DNA of 64,000 nucleotides from Ignavibacteria bacterium (GCA_009773205.1 WPAE01000024.1:1-64000), one strand, 5' to 3'. Positions 1-8,460 are shown, numbered from the stretch's first letter. Program-made: numbers and translations. Notes: generated by a model from the letters alone, not told the origin.

Positions 1-669
1 TGGCTTTATAAATTAAAAATCTTACATAAGTTATTTACTATAAATGACTTAATGCTTGTCGGCCCGTACGGCAAATTTTCCTAATGGAAAATTTGGGTTT
101 ACTATAAATGAGTTAATGCCTGCCCGTAGCAGGCGGGCTTGTCGGCCCGTATGGCAAATTTTCCTAATGGAAAATTTGGGTTAAATTTAACGCTAAGTAC
201 CAAAAGAAAAGCAAGTTTGCATGGATGTTGTAATTTTTAAAGATGCCCACAAATAATTCCACTTCTTAATCATATTATATGAAATATTACAATTGAAACG
301 TTGGGTGTCAGCCATGTCTTTAGCAGGCGAGTCTGTGTTTCTCAGTGTACTTTTTTAAAGTAGTTGGTTTTTAGAGATAACCTTAACACTCTAAATACAA
401 TTTTGACGCAAACCGCCTCTTTGTGGCTTGGTTCTGCTTTTTATAGCAGCTCAACTGATAACATCGAGCAAACCAGCATACGAAGCTAATAGAATCAACT
501 CCTTCTTTTTATACTCGATTATATTTGTGAATAAGAGTTTACAAGCATTAAGTCTTTAATAGTGTTTAGTGTTGGTACTCGTAAAAAAAGCGTTACAGAA
601 TTAACAAAAAGTTTTTATTTTTTCGATAAGAATGTCTTGATATATACCTTTTCATTAAGATTGAGAATT
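1..669. other. Gene-free 5' region of the window
   Basis: No credible protein gene is visible here. The first 180 bases hold a tandem repeat (listed separately). The remainder, 190-669, is AT-rich with short stop-broken frames only, and I recognise no tRNA, rRNA or other known RNA. A GTG at 562 could extend the next gene upstream by 36 codons, but the added residues look like untranslated sequence. Confidence 0.5.
34..180 (+). repeat. Imperfect tandem repeat, two units, one with a GC-rich palindromic insert
   Basis: Two adjacent copies of the same unit lie at 34-97 (64 nt) and 98-180 (83 nt). They differ by single substitutions (acttaatgc/agttaatgc, cgtacgg/cgtatgg) and by 19 extra bases in the second unit, around 118-137, that can fold on themselves (GCCCG...CGGGC). 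Each unit also carries the small inverted repeat AAATTTTCC/GGAAAATTT. The GC-rich insert resembles other GC-rich hairpin motifs scattered through intergenic DNA in this window. Confidence 0.75.
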
Positions 670-1251
670 ATGTTTTCATTAAATACTAAAAATATAGAAG
701 CAAGTACTGACTCAACACCGGTAGAAATCTCAACAGTTATTCGCGAAAATGAAAATGCTTACTTTTTAGTTAAAGTAAAGAGTGGCGCAAATTACTTTAC
801 TGTGTTAAACAAGTTTAATTCATTAGATAATGTTAAACAAAGTTTTGCCTCCAAAGGCGAAGCGGAAATTATTTTGATAGTAGAAAAGACTTGCGATAAG
901 TTTTCTTTCTCTGATTTGGAAACGAAGCTAATCTCTGTTGATGAAGTTTCTAACGTGAGCTGCTTGAAAGTAACTGAACTGTACTCGATTTCAAAAGAAG
1001 CTGAAGCAGTTACAGTTTCTTCTTTATTAATAATGTTAGTTGATGATGCCAAACTTGTTGATATTGCAAAAGAACTGCTGCGGAGTAAGTGCGTTAATGT
1101 TTGTTACGCTGTTAATGGTAAATATAATTTAATAGTAGAATTATGCTTTAGCTCTTTCGCCGAGACTGATAAGTTTATTTCAAATTATGCAGCTACAATA
1201 AACGGAGTTTTCAAAGTAAAAAAACTTCCACTTATCAAACTTTACGAGTAA
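670..1251 (+). CDS. Tandem RAM-like (Lrp/AsnC ligand-binding) domain protein without DNA-binding domain
   Basis: A 193-residue protein counted from the ATG at 670. It appears to consist of two consecutive alpha-beta modules with the RAM pattern of Lrp/AsnC regulators (strand, helix, hydrophobic strand, helix, strand). The first is residues ~20-105, beginning near AYFLVKV. The second is ~110-193, beginning near SSLLIMLVDD, with a VNGKYNLIVEL segment where the family usually has V-x-G-x-[YF]-D-x-x-L. No helix-turn-helix is present, unlike true Lrp proteins, so it may sense a small molecule or modulate another regulator; this is inference. A GTG at 562 would add 36 unlikely residues. It stands alone, 238 bases before the Fe-S oxidoreductase operon. 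Confidence 0.5.
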   Translation: MFSLNTKNIEASTDSTPVEISTVIRENENAYFLVKVKSGANYFTVLNKFNSLDNVKQSFASKGEAEIILIVEKTCDKFSFSDLETKLISVDEVSNVSCLKVTELYSISKEAEAVTVSSLLIMLVDDAKLVDIAKELLRSKCVNVCYAVNGKYNLIVELCFSSFAETDKFISNYAATINGVFKVKKLPLIKLYE

Positions 1252-1293
1252 GATTTTCAACCGTACCGGATATTTTGTGATTCAAATAAATAT

Positions 1294-1412
1294 AAATGAG
1301 CCGAATCTAACCCGCCCAACCCTCCATAAAACGGCGGGCGGGCAAGATGGTGGACAAGCCAAAAACAATGTTTTTTTAATAATGATCATGGCTTTTTATA
1401 GTAGGCTCATAA
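1294..1412 (-). repeat. Intergenic palindromic repeat, copy 1 (inverted relative to 42390-42500)
   Basis: The reverse complement of this segment matches 42390-42500 at both flanks (gagcctact...aaaaagccatgatcatt on one side, ttagattcggctc on the other). The central ~35-base GC-rich core (CCCGCCC...GGCGGGCGGG) lies in the opposite orientation relative to the flanks in the two copies. It fills most of the gap upstream of the NuoE-like gene. No coding potential is seen. Confidence 0.75.
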
Positions 1413-1425
1413 ATTGTTTCTACTG

Positions 1426-1458
1426 CGCTCTGGCTCTACGTAAATAGGGCTTAGAGCG
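1426..1458 (+). promoter_or_regulatory. Hairpin in the leader of the Fe-S oxidoreductase operon
   Basis: CGCTCT (1426-1431) and AGAGCG (1453-1458) form a stem 32 bases before the NuoE-like start codon, followed by TTTTGTTT. The short stem and T-rich tail could act as an attenuator or as the end of an upstream transcript. There is no comparative support. Confidence 0.3.
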
Positions 1459-1489
1459 TTTTGTTTAAATTTACTCACTTGGTGCAATT

Positions 1490-1996
1490 ATGTTCGAACT
1501 AAATAACCTTAATGAGAAAAAGGAAATACACAATTTCAAAATTGATCTCATCAATAAATACGGGCAGAAAGGATCTTTGATTTCTCTGCTTCAATCTGCA
1601 CAGGATTCTTACGGCTGCATCCCCGAAAATGTAATAGAATATATAAGCGAGTTAGAAGGAACTCCAGTTGCAGATATTTATGGAGTAATTACTTTCTACT
1701 CTCAATTTAGATTAAAACCGCTTGGCAAAAATATAATTCGTATTTGCGAAGGGACAGCGTGCCACGTAAATGGCGCTAAAACCGTTCTACAAGAACTTGA
1801 AGAACAGCTTGGCGTAACAGTAAATGAAACTTCAGAAGATGGCACATTCACTTTACTTTCTGTTGCTTGTCTTGGCTGCTGCTCTCTTGCGCCTGTAATG
1901 ATGATTAACAACGAAACTTTCGGAAATCTCACTACAAGCAAACTCCAAAAAACATTAAAGAATTTTCGCAGCAAAACTACTTCGGAGATCAAATGA
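1490..1996 (+). CDS. NuoE-like [2Fe-2S] thioredoxin-fold subunit of an NAD(H)-dependent oxidoreductase
   Basis: 168 residues, the usual length of NuoE/HoxE/HndA-type subunits. It shows an N-terminal helical part and a thioredoxin-like [2Fe-2S] domain. The four expected cluster ligands are visible as C86-x4-C91 and C127-x3-C131 (CEGTAC and CLGCC). In this family the subunit carries electrons to or from the FMN/NADH subunit encoded immediately downstream. Its stop overlaps the next start by 4 bases (ATGA), implying translational coupling. No membrane subunits of complex I are nearby, so the complex is probably soluble, as in bifurcating hydrogenases or NAD-dependent formate dehydrogenases. Confidence 0.9.
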   Translation: MFELNNLNEKKEIHNFKIDLINKYGQKGSLISLLQSAQDSYGCIPENVIEYISELEGTPVADIYGVITFYSQFRLKPLGKNIIRICEGTACHVNGAKTVLQELEEQLGVTVNETSEDGTFTLLSVACLGCCSLAPVMMINNETFGNLTTSKLQKTLKNFRSKTTSEIK

Positions 1997-3756
1997 AAAG
2001 AATTAAAGTTGGTTTGGGTACTTGCGGAATTTCTGCCGGCGGAGAATTAGTTTATAACAAGTTTAAAGATGAGCTGCTAAAACATTCTGTTACTGCGGAG
2101 TTGAGTGAGACTGGCTGCAACGGTATGTGCTATGAAGAAGTTCTTGTTGAAATTGAATGGGAAAACAAAAGTTTCTTGTACTCAAAGGTTACGGTTGATA
2201 GAGTTGGCAAAATTATTAAAGAACACATTCTTAATAATAATCCGGTTGAGAAATGGATCATCAAAAGCGATACAATTTCTAAAGAAGAAAGCTTCTTAAA
2301 AGATCAGCAAAGAATTGTTTTAAGAAACTGCGGAGAGATTAATCCTGCCGTTATTAAAGAATACATTGCAATTGGCGGATATGACGCAATTCAAAAAGTT
2401 TTACAAGACTTCTCACGCGAAGAAGTGATAGACACGATTATGAAATCTGGATTGAGAGGAAGAGGTGGCGGCGGTTTTTCTACTGGGATGAAATGGAGAT
2501 TTACTTTCAACACTCAAGCGGATAAAAAATATGTAATCTGTAATGCCGATGAAGGCGATCCGGGCGCATTTATGGATAGAAGCATTCTTGAAGGCGACCC
2601 GCACGCTGTTCTTGAAGGAATGATGATTGCCGCATTTGCAATTGGCGCTGATGAAGGTTACATATATGTACGCGCTGAGTATCCGCTTGCAATTAAGAGA
2701 TTAAAAATTGCTATCGCTCAATGTTACGAAAAAGGATTTCTTGGAAAGAAAATCTTCAACTCTAATTTCAATTTGGAAATTAAGATTAAAGAAGGTGCCG
2801 GCGCATTTGTCTGTGGAGAGGAAACAGCTTTGATGGCTTCGATTGAAGGTAAGCGCGGTGTTCCAAGACTTCGTCCTCCATTTCCGGCTGTTTCTGGTTT
2901 ATGGGGCAAGCCAACAAACATTAACAACGTAGAAACTTTTGCAAATGTGCCTTGGATAATTCTTAACGGCTGGGAAAAATATGATTCGCTAGGAACTGAA
3001 AATAGCAAAGGTACAAAAGTGTTTGCACTCGCAGGTAAAATTAAAAAGAGTGGTCTTGTTGAAGTTCCTATGGGAATGACAATCAATGAAGTAATTTTTG
3101 GTATCGGCGGCGGAATTAAAGAAGATAAAAAGTTTAAAGCAGTTCAGATGGGCGGCCCATCTGGCGGCTGCATTCCAGCAAGTTTGGGCGAACTAAAAAT
3201 TGATTACGATGAAATTACAAGTACTGGCGCAATTATGGGATCCGGTGGTTTAATTGTTCTTGATGAAACAACTTGCATGGTTGATCTAGCAAAGTATTTC
3301 TTGAATTTTACACAGAACGAATCTTGCGGTAAATGCACTTTCTGCCGTTTGGGTACAAAGCGCATGCTTGAGATTCTTGAAAGAATTACTGCAGGCGAAG
3401 GAAAAGAAGGTGATATTGAATTGCTTGAAGATTTATCTGATAAGATTAAATCTGCAAGCTTATGCGGCTTAGGACAAACTGCACCAAATCCTGTTCTAAC
3501 CACTCTAAAATATTTTCGTGAAGAATATGAAGCACACATCCGCGAAAAGAAATGCCCAGCGCATAACTGCAATGCTCTAATTGAATATGACATTAGTGAA
3601 ATCTATTGCAAAGGCTGCGGTCTTTGCGTAAAGACTTGTCCTACCGGAGCAATTACTGGAAAGAAAAAAGAAGTTCACTTTATCAATCAAGGATTGTGTA
3701 CTAAATGTGGTAAGTGTTTCGATGTTTGCAATCTTGATGCTGTTATCAAAAACTGA
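1993..3756 (+). CDS. NuoF-like NADH/FMN subunit with extra N- and C-terminal Fe-S domains
   Basis: 587 residues with the HndC/HydB-type architecture. An N-terminal thioredoxin-like domain has C11, C42 and C46. The flavin/NADH-binding core has GLRGRGGGGF (154-162) and CNADEGDPGAF (183-193). An SLBB-like segment precedes the N3-type [4Fe-4S] site C445/C448/C451/C491. A C-terminal double [4Fe-4S] ferredoxin has C539/C542/C545/C549 and C569/C572/C575/C579. These C-terminal clusters are typical of soluble, often electron-bifurcating NADH-dependent complexes and absent from complex I NuoF. It is coupled to the NuoE-like gene by a 4-base overlap and lies 8 bases before the large partner. Substrate oxidation of NAD(P)H is expected; the electron destination is unknown. 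Confidence 0.88.
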   Translation: MKRIKVGLGTCGISAGGELVYNKFKDELLKHSVTAELSETGCNGMCYEEVLVEIEWENKSFLYSKVTVDRVGKIIKEHILNNNPVEKWIIKSDTISKEESFLKDQQRIVLRNCGEINPAVIKEYIAIGGYDAIQKVLQDFSREEVIDTIMKSGLRGRGGGGFSTGMKWRFTFNTQADKKYVICNADEGDPGAFMDRSILEGDPHAVLEGMMIAAFAIGADEGYIYVRAEYPLAIKRLKIAIAQCYEKGFLGKKIFNSNFNLEIKIKEGAGAFVCGEETALMASIEGKRGVPRLRPPFPAVSGLWGKPTNINNVETFANVPWIILNGWEKYDSLGTENSKGTKVFALAGKIKKSGLVEVPMGMTINEVIFGIGGGIKEDKKFKAVQMGGPSGGCIPASLGELKIDYDEITSTGAIMGSGGLIVLDETTCMVDLAKYFLNFTQNESCGKCTFCRLGTKRMLEILERITAGEGKEGDIELLEDLSDKIKSASLCGLGQTAPNPVLTTLKYFREEYEAHIREKKCPAHNCNALIEYDISEIYCKGCGLCVKTCPTGAITGKKKEVHFINQGLCTKCGKCFDVCNLDAVIKN

Positions 3757-3764
3757 GGCGCACA

Positions 3765-6700
3765 ATGGAAAAAATTACTCTAACAATAAACAATAAAGAA
3801 GTTTCAGCAGCTCCAGATAAAACAATTCTACAAGTTGTTAAAGAAAATAAACTTGATGAAATTCCAACACTATGCCACGATGACCGCTTAGAGCATTTTA
3901 CTGCTTGTTATTTATGTGTTGTTGAAATTGAAGGAATGAGTAAACTTGTCCCATCATGCGCTACAAAAATTACAAGCGGCATGAATATTTATACGCGAAG
4001 CGAACGGATTGTTTCTACAAGAAAAACTGCACTCGAACTGATTATGTCCAATCATTATGCCGATTGTATTGGACCTTGCATGAATAACTGTCCAGCTGGC
4101 GTAGATGCCCAATCTTACATTGCTCTAATATCTATGGGGCAGTATGAAGAAGCATTAAAAGTAATTAAGTATAACAATCCATTGCCGCTCTCAATAGGCA
4201 GAGTTTGTGTGCGCGACTGCGAAAATGCATGCCGAAGAAATTATGTTGATGAATCTGTTGCAGTTAATGCTATGAAAAGATTCGTTGCAGATTTTGATGC
4301 TAAGGATAAATGGAACCCAAAACTCAAGCAGAAAAAGAATAAAAAAGTTGCTGTTATTGGAGGCGGACCTGCCGGATTAACTTGTGCTTATTACTTAACT
4401 ACCGAAGGTTACTCAGTTACAATTTTCGAGAAACTTCCTAAGCTTGGCGGAATGTTACGCTATGGCATTCCAGAATACCGACTGCCTAAGAATATTTTAG
4501 ATTCTGAAATCAGTTGGATTTTAGATTTAGGCGTTGAAGCAAAAACAAATGTTGAACTTGGGACCGACTTTAGTATAAAAGATTTACTTAGCAGTGGATA
4601 TGAATCTGTTTTCATTTCTGTTGGCGCTCATAAAGCAAGCAAACTTGGTTTAGAAGGTGAAGAAAAAATAAAAGGCATTTACCGTGGAATTGATTTCTTG
4701 CGCGAAGTTATGCTTAACAATGTACCAGAACTTAACGGAACTGTTGTTATAGTTGGCGGCGGTAATACAGCACTTGATGCAGCAAGAACAGCAGTGCGAT
4801 GCGGCGCAGAAAAAGTGAAAATAGTTTACAGAAGAAGCATCAAAGAAATGCCGGCTCATCATGAAGAAATTGAAGCTGCACAAAAAGAAGGCGTTGAGTT
4901 TTTAATTCTTACAAATCCAAAATCTCTTGTAGCAGAAGATGGGGTTCTTAAAGGAATTGAATGTTTACAAATGGGTCTCGAAGAAGGCAAACCTGGCGAA
5001 AGACCAAAGCCGGTGCCAATTCCGGGTTCTGAGTTTGTTGTTGAATGCGATTACTTGATAAGCGCAATTGGACAGGCGGTTGATACTACATTTATTAGCT
5101 ACGATAATGACATAATGCTCGAAAAATGGGGAACGATGATTGTAAATACCGATACACAAGAGACAACAATTCCCGGTGTTTTTGCCGGCGGCGATGTTGT
5201 AACCGGGCCGCTTACTGCAATAACTTCTATTGCTCAAGGAAGAAAAGCTGCGCAAGCTATTATGAGTTATATAACTTATGGACATGCAAGAAAAGCGCCG
5301 CATAAATTTTATAGTCTCAAGCATAAACTTTCTACAATAAAAGAAAGTGAGTTTGAACAGTTTGAAAAATTAGCAAGAGAAAAATTAGAAGAGCTTGAAG
5401 TTGAAGAAAGAATCCACTCGTTCAAAGAAGTAGAAAAAACTTTTTCTGAGCATCAGTGCGAAAGTGAAACCGGAAGATGTTTAGAATGCGGCTGCTCTGA
5501 ATATGCCGATTGCACCCTACGTCAATATTGCGATGAGTATGAAGTTGATGTAACAAAACTTATAGGCTCGGTAAACAAGTATAAAGTTGATAACCGCCAT
5601 CCATTTATTGCAATTGATTCTAACAAGTGTATAAGCTGCGGAAAATGTGTTCGTGTTTGCAGCAATGTAATACAAGTTTCTGCGCTTGGTTTTGTTTACA
5701 GAGGGTTTAAATCTGTAGTTAAACCGGCAATGGAAAGACCGCTTCTTGCAACAAACTGCATAGCTTGCGGAAATTGCATAGATGTATGCCCAACCGGCTC
5801 TATTGCCGAAAAATATCCGTTTAAAATTTTAGGCACTCTCGAAAAAGAAAATTATGATACTGTTTGCAGCTTCTGTTCTATAGGCTGCAAAGTAAATTTC
5901 AAAAAAATTAATGATGACATTTTCTTTGTCTCAAACTCTACAGAAGAAATAAAAGGTTCGCATAACAAAGGATTTCTATGCAGCAAAGGTAGATTTGGCT
6001 ACAGATATTTATATGAAAAGAATAGACTTTTCTTTCCGCAAGCGAAGATGAATGGTGAGCTGCATACAATTAGTTTAGAAGATGCTTTTACGCAAGCCGA
6101 AAAGTTAATTCGTTCATCCATAGAAAAGTACGGAAAAGAATCTGTTGCAGTTTTTGCTTCTCCTAAACTTTCCAACGAAGAATTGTATCTGCTTCAAAAA
6201 TTAGCAAGAACTGGCTTCAAGAATAATAACATCTCAAGTTTTACATATCTAAGTAAATCAGCTTCGCAAAATTGTTTAGATGATATTTTTGGTTTTACAT
6301 CTTCAACAGCAGATTTCGATGATATTTCTTCAGCGGATATTATTGTTGTTGTAGAATCAAATCTTACCGAAGACAATTTAGTACTTGAGCTTAAAATTAA
6401 AGAAGCAAAGAAACGAGGAGCAAAAGTTGTTCTAATTAACTCTTCGGAAATAAGCCTATCTAAGACTGCCGATCTTTGGATTGATGCAAAAAAGGGAAGC
6501 AGTGCTTCTATTCTTATTGAAGTTTCCAAACAGCTTATTAAGAATAATTTAATTAGCGATTCAGCAAAAAATAAAGTTACAAATCTTGAAGCGGCAATAG
6601 TGGAAATTCTTAACCACACTATTGATACAGCAGAGCAGTCTTTAGTTGCCGCTGAAAAACTAAATCAGTTTTATTCTTTGTTAAATAACGATCAAAACAA

Positions 6701-7511
6701 GATCGTTTTCATATACAACATAGATTCCAACGAAAATGCTTCTGCTGAAAATTTAAGAAGTATTGCAAATTATCTGATTCTGAGCGGAAGGCACGGTAAG
6801 AATGGCAATGGAATTGTTTTGTTGAGAAAGCATAACAACTCTGCCGGAATGATGGAGCTTGGCACTAATCAAAATTATCTTCCGGGTTTTGTAACAAAAG
6901 AAAATAAAAAACAGATTGAGCAAATTTCCAAATTGTGGAATGCTCAACTGCCAGATTTAACTGATGACTTGCTCACTAAACTTATCGAAAAGAAAATTAA
7001 ACTTGCCTTAGTTTTTGGCGAAGACCCAGCGAACGATGAAAAGTTAAACGAGATTTATTCGAAGATAAACTCCAAAATTGTTTTTGAACCTTACAACAAT
7101 AAAACAACAAAAAGTGCAGATTTAGTTTTCCCGGTTTCTTCTTACATAGAAGAAGAGGGAAGCTACACACGCGCAGATAATGTTGTTCAAGAATCTGGTA
7201 GAGTTGTTAAGTCTGTGAATGATTATACAAACTGGCAGTTGATAGCAAGGCTTGGCAGAATTTTTGCCGATGGTTTTTCTTATGATTCGAGAGAAGAACT
7301 TAATTCTGAAATCGAAAAAGTAAATCGGTTAAGAGCACACTCTAACAGTAATCAGTCTTGGATAAAAAACTACTATAGAAATGGCTGTGCAAATGAAAAG
7401 CTTAATCTGTCTGTTGATATAATTGTGAACGAAGTAGGTTACACTCACGATAATAAGCTGCACTATCAAGAAAACTATTATTCGGAAGAAATTAAAAAGA
7501 AATTGTTTTAA
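3765..7511 (+). CDS. Fusion: [2Fe-2S] ferredoxin + GltD-like flavoprotein + ferredoxin + degenerate molybdopterin oxidoreductase
   Basis: 1248 residues in several modules. Residues 1-75 are a [2Fe-2S] ferredoxin (C37, C48, C51, C65). Residues 95-165 form a GltD-type Fe-S domain (C101/C105/C109, C148/C152/C156). Residues ~194-510 are an FAD/NAD(P) oxidoreductase with GGGPAG at 199-204 and a second nucleotide-binding GGGNTALDAA motif near 330. A Cys-rich linker lies near 565-590, a double [4Fe-4S] ferredoxin near 620-675, and a CxxCxxxC-containing molybdopterin-oxidoreductase-like region from ~699 to the end. In the position where formate dehydrogenases have Cys/Sec (ArLCHSS-like) this protein has S830 in YLSKSA, and no in-frame TGA exists. 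It is therefore probably NuoG-like rather than an active formate dehydrogenase. No hydrogenase H-cluster motif is present. Together with the two preceding genes it would form a soluble NAD(P)-linked Fe-S complex. Confidence 0.8.
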   Translation: MEKITLTINNKEVSAAPDKTILQVVKENKLDEIPTLCHDDRLEHFTACYLCVVEIEGMSKLVPSCATKITSGMNIYTRSERIVSTRKTALELIMSNHYADCIGPCMNNCPAGVDAQSYIALISMGQYEEALKVIKYNNPLPLSIGRVCVRDCENACRRNYVDESVAVNAMKRFVADFDAKDKWNPKLKQKKNKKVAVIGGGPAGLTCAYYLTTEGYSVTIFEKLPKLGGMLRYGIPEYRLPKNILDSEISWILDLGVEAKTNVELGTDFSIKDLLSSGYESVFISVGAHKASKLGLEGEEKIKGIYRGIDFLREVMLNNVPELNGTVVIVGGGNTALDAARTAVRCGAEKVKIVYRRSIKEMPAHHEEIEAAQKEGVEFLILTNPKSLVAEDGVLKGIECLQMGLEEGKPGERPKPVPIPGSEFVVECDYLISAIGQAVDTTFISYDNDIMLEKWGTMIVNTDTQETTIPGVFAGGDVVTGPLTAITSIAQGRKAAQAIMSYITYGHARKAPHKFYSLKHKLSTIKESEFEQFEKLAREKLEELEVEERIHSFKEVEKTFSEHQCESETGRCLECGCSEYADCTLRQYCDEYEVDVTKLIGSVNKYKVDNRHPFIAIDSNKCISCGKCVRVCSNVIQVSALGFVYRGFKSVVKPAMERPLLATNCIACGNCIDVCPTGSIAEKYPFKILGTLEKENYDTVCSFCSIGCKVNFKKINDDIFFVSNSTEEIKGSHNKGFLCSKGRFGYRYLYEKNRLFFPQAKMNGELHTISLEDAFTQAEKLIRSSIEKYGKESVAVFASPKLSNEELYLLQKLARTGFKNNNISSFTYLSKSASQNCLDDIFGFTSSTADFDDISSADIIVVVESNLTEDNLVLELKIKEAKKRGAKVVLINSSEISLSKTADLWIDAKKGSSASILIEVSKQLIKNNLISDSAKNKVTNLEAAIVEILNHTIDTAEQSLVAAEKLNQFYSLLNNDQNKIVFIYNIDSNENASAENLRSIANYLILSGRHGKNGNGIVLLRKHNNSAGMMELGTNQNYLPGFVTKENKKQIEQISKLWNAQLPDLTDDLLTKLIEKKIKLALVFGEDPANDEKLNEIYSKINSKIVFEPYNNKTTKSADLVFPVSSYIEEEGSYTRADNVVQESGRVVKSVNDYTNWQLIARLGRIFADGFSYDSREELNSEIEKVNRLRAHSNSNQSWIKNYYRNGCANEKLNLSVDIIVNEVGYTHDNKLHYQENYYSEEIKKKLF

Positions 7512-7570
7512 CTGTTTTGGCTTGATATGAAATGATCGAAATTAGGAGCAAAGTAATTAGCTGTTGTTAA

Positions 7571-7640
7571 TCAGCTCAGGACTTTTGTTATGTTAGGTTT
7601 TGTCTTCGGCGGACGAAACATCTAAAAAAAACTGCTGAAA
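7571..7640 (-). repeat. Intergenic repeat related to 41176-41225
   Basis: Read on the minus strand, the segment contains TTTCAGCAG, then TAGATGTTTCGTCCGC, then a run of AAGACAAAACCTAACAT. The plus strand at 41176-41225 has TTTCAGCGAAG, TAGATGTTTCGTCCGC and TACTTAACAT in the same order. The 16-base identical core plus flanking similarity suggests two diverged copies of one element. The rest of 7512-7735 holds no gene I can support. Confidence 0.55.
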
Positions 7641-7735
7641 GTTGAGCCTTTGCTTATCTCACGATGAAGCTGCCGCTGCCAAACAATGTTCGGAACAGAA
7701 TTGCTGCTTTACGTTATTTCTTAAAATATGTTTTT

Positions 7736-7743
7736 TACGTTTG
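7736..7743 (+). promoter_or_regulatory. Candidate Bacteroidota-type -7 element
   Basis: TACGTTTG matches TAnnTTTG and lies 42 bases before the ATG at 7786. I see no convincing TTG at the expected upstream spacing, so this rests on the -7 motif alone. Confidence 0.3.
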
Positions 7744-7785
7744 TGTTAGTGAATCATATTTTAAAACTTTTTTTAGGATTGCATT

Positions 7786-8381
7786 ATGAGTAAAAATTTA
7801 AGTGAGGTTTATCAATTTAAAATTAAGTTGGAAGGTTCCAAGCCATCAATTTGGAGAAGAATATTAGTCCCTTCAATTATTCATTTTGGGATTTGCACGT
7901 TGCTATTCAAGATTCAATGGGCTGGCTCGATTATCATCTTCATTCATTTAATATGAAAGACCCGGTAACGGATCGTCTAATCGAAATTGGGATACTCGAT
8001 GAAGATATTGATTTGCTTTATAGAGAAGTTTTAGCTGACCATACAGTGAAAATATCGAAATATTTTAATGAAAATAACTGCAAGGCAAGATATGAGTATG
8101 ATTTTGGGGATTCGTGGATACATACAGTCAAGTTTGAGAAAATTTTGCAAGCTGCAGTGGATGAGAAATATCCAAAATGTATTGATGGAAAAATGGCGTG
8201 CCCGCCGGAAGATTGTGGCGGAATTTACGGCTACTACGATTTATTAAAAGTCTTGAGAAATCCTAAAAACGAAGACTACAATGAAATGCTCGAATGGTTA
8301 GGCGGAGAGTTTGATCCAAAAAAATTTGATCCGAAAGACGTTGTATTTGATAATCCACAAAAACGATTTAAACTAATGTGA
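7786..8381 (+). pseudogene. Plasmid pRiA4b ORF-3-like family protein, disrupted by a 1-base deletion
   Basis: The ATG at 7786 opens a frame reading VYQFKIKLEG...PSIWRRILVPS, the typical N-terminus of the pRiA4b ORF-3-like family. The family's continuation, NYSFWDLHVAIQDSMGWLDYHLH, lies one frame back and runs to the stop at 8381. Adding one A in the CCTTCAATTATTC stretch (about 7875-7887) would restore a single frame of ~198 residues. The downstream part looks intact, including the acidic motifs and YEYDFGDSWIH. No slippery heptamer of the usual type is seen, so programmed frameshifting is unlikely. This is either a recent pseudogene or a sequencing error. Function of the family is not established. 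Confidence 0.8.
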
Positions 8382-8425
8382 GAATAATAACTCATTAGAG
8401 ATTGAATGGAGATTTAGAAAAATTA

Positions 8426-8453
8426 GCAGCCTGCAATCAATATAGCAGGCTGC
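8426..8453 (-). terminator. Terminator of the TonB-dependent receptor gene
   Basis: A 9-bp perfect stem GCAGCCTGC/GCAGGCTGC (8426-8434 and 8445-8453) with a 10-base loop. On the minus strand it is followed by TAATTTTTC. It sits 7 bases beyond the receptor stop codon at 8461 and also separates this gene from the convergent pRiA4b-like gene, so it may serve both. Confidence 0.75.
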
Positions 8454-8460
8454 AATAAAA

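Noticed and set aside
562-669. GTG at 562 as start of the tandem RAM protein
   Set aside because: The extra 36 residues do not fit the fold and lie in leader-like DNA; the ATG at 670 begins just before the first module.
3765-7511. Active formate dehydrogenase or [FeFe]-hydrogenase
   Set aside because: The Cys/Sec position appears as Ser, no in-frame TGA exists, and no H-cluster motifs (such as TSCCP) are seen.
7786-7890. Programmed -1 frameshift in the pRiA4b-like gene
   Set aside because: No slippery heptamer or strong downstream stem was seen; a simple one-base deletion explains it.
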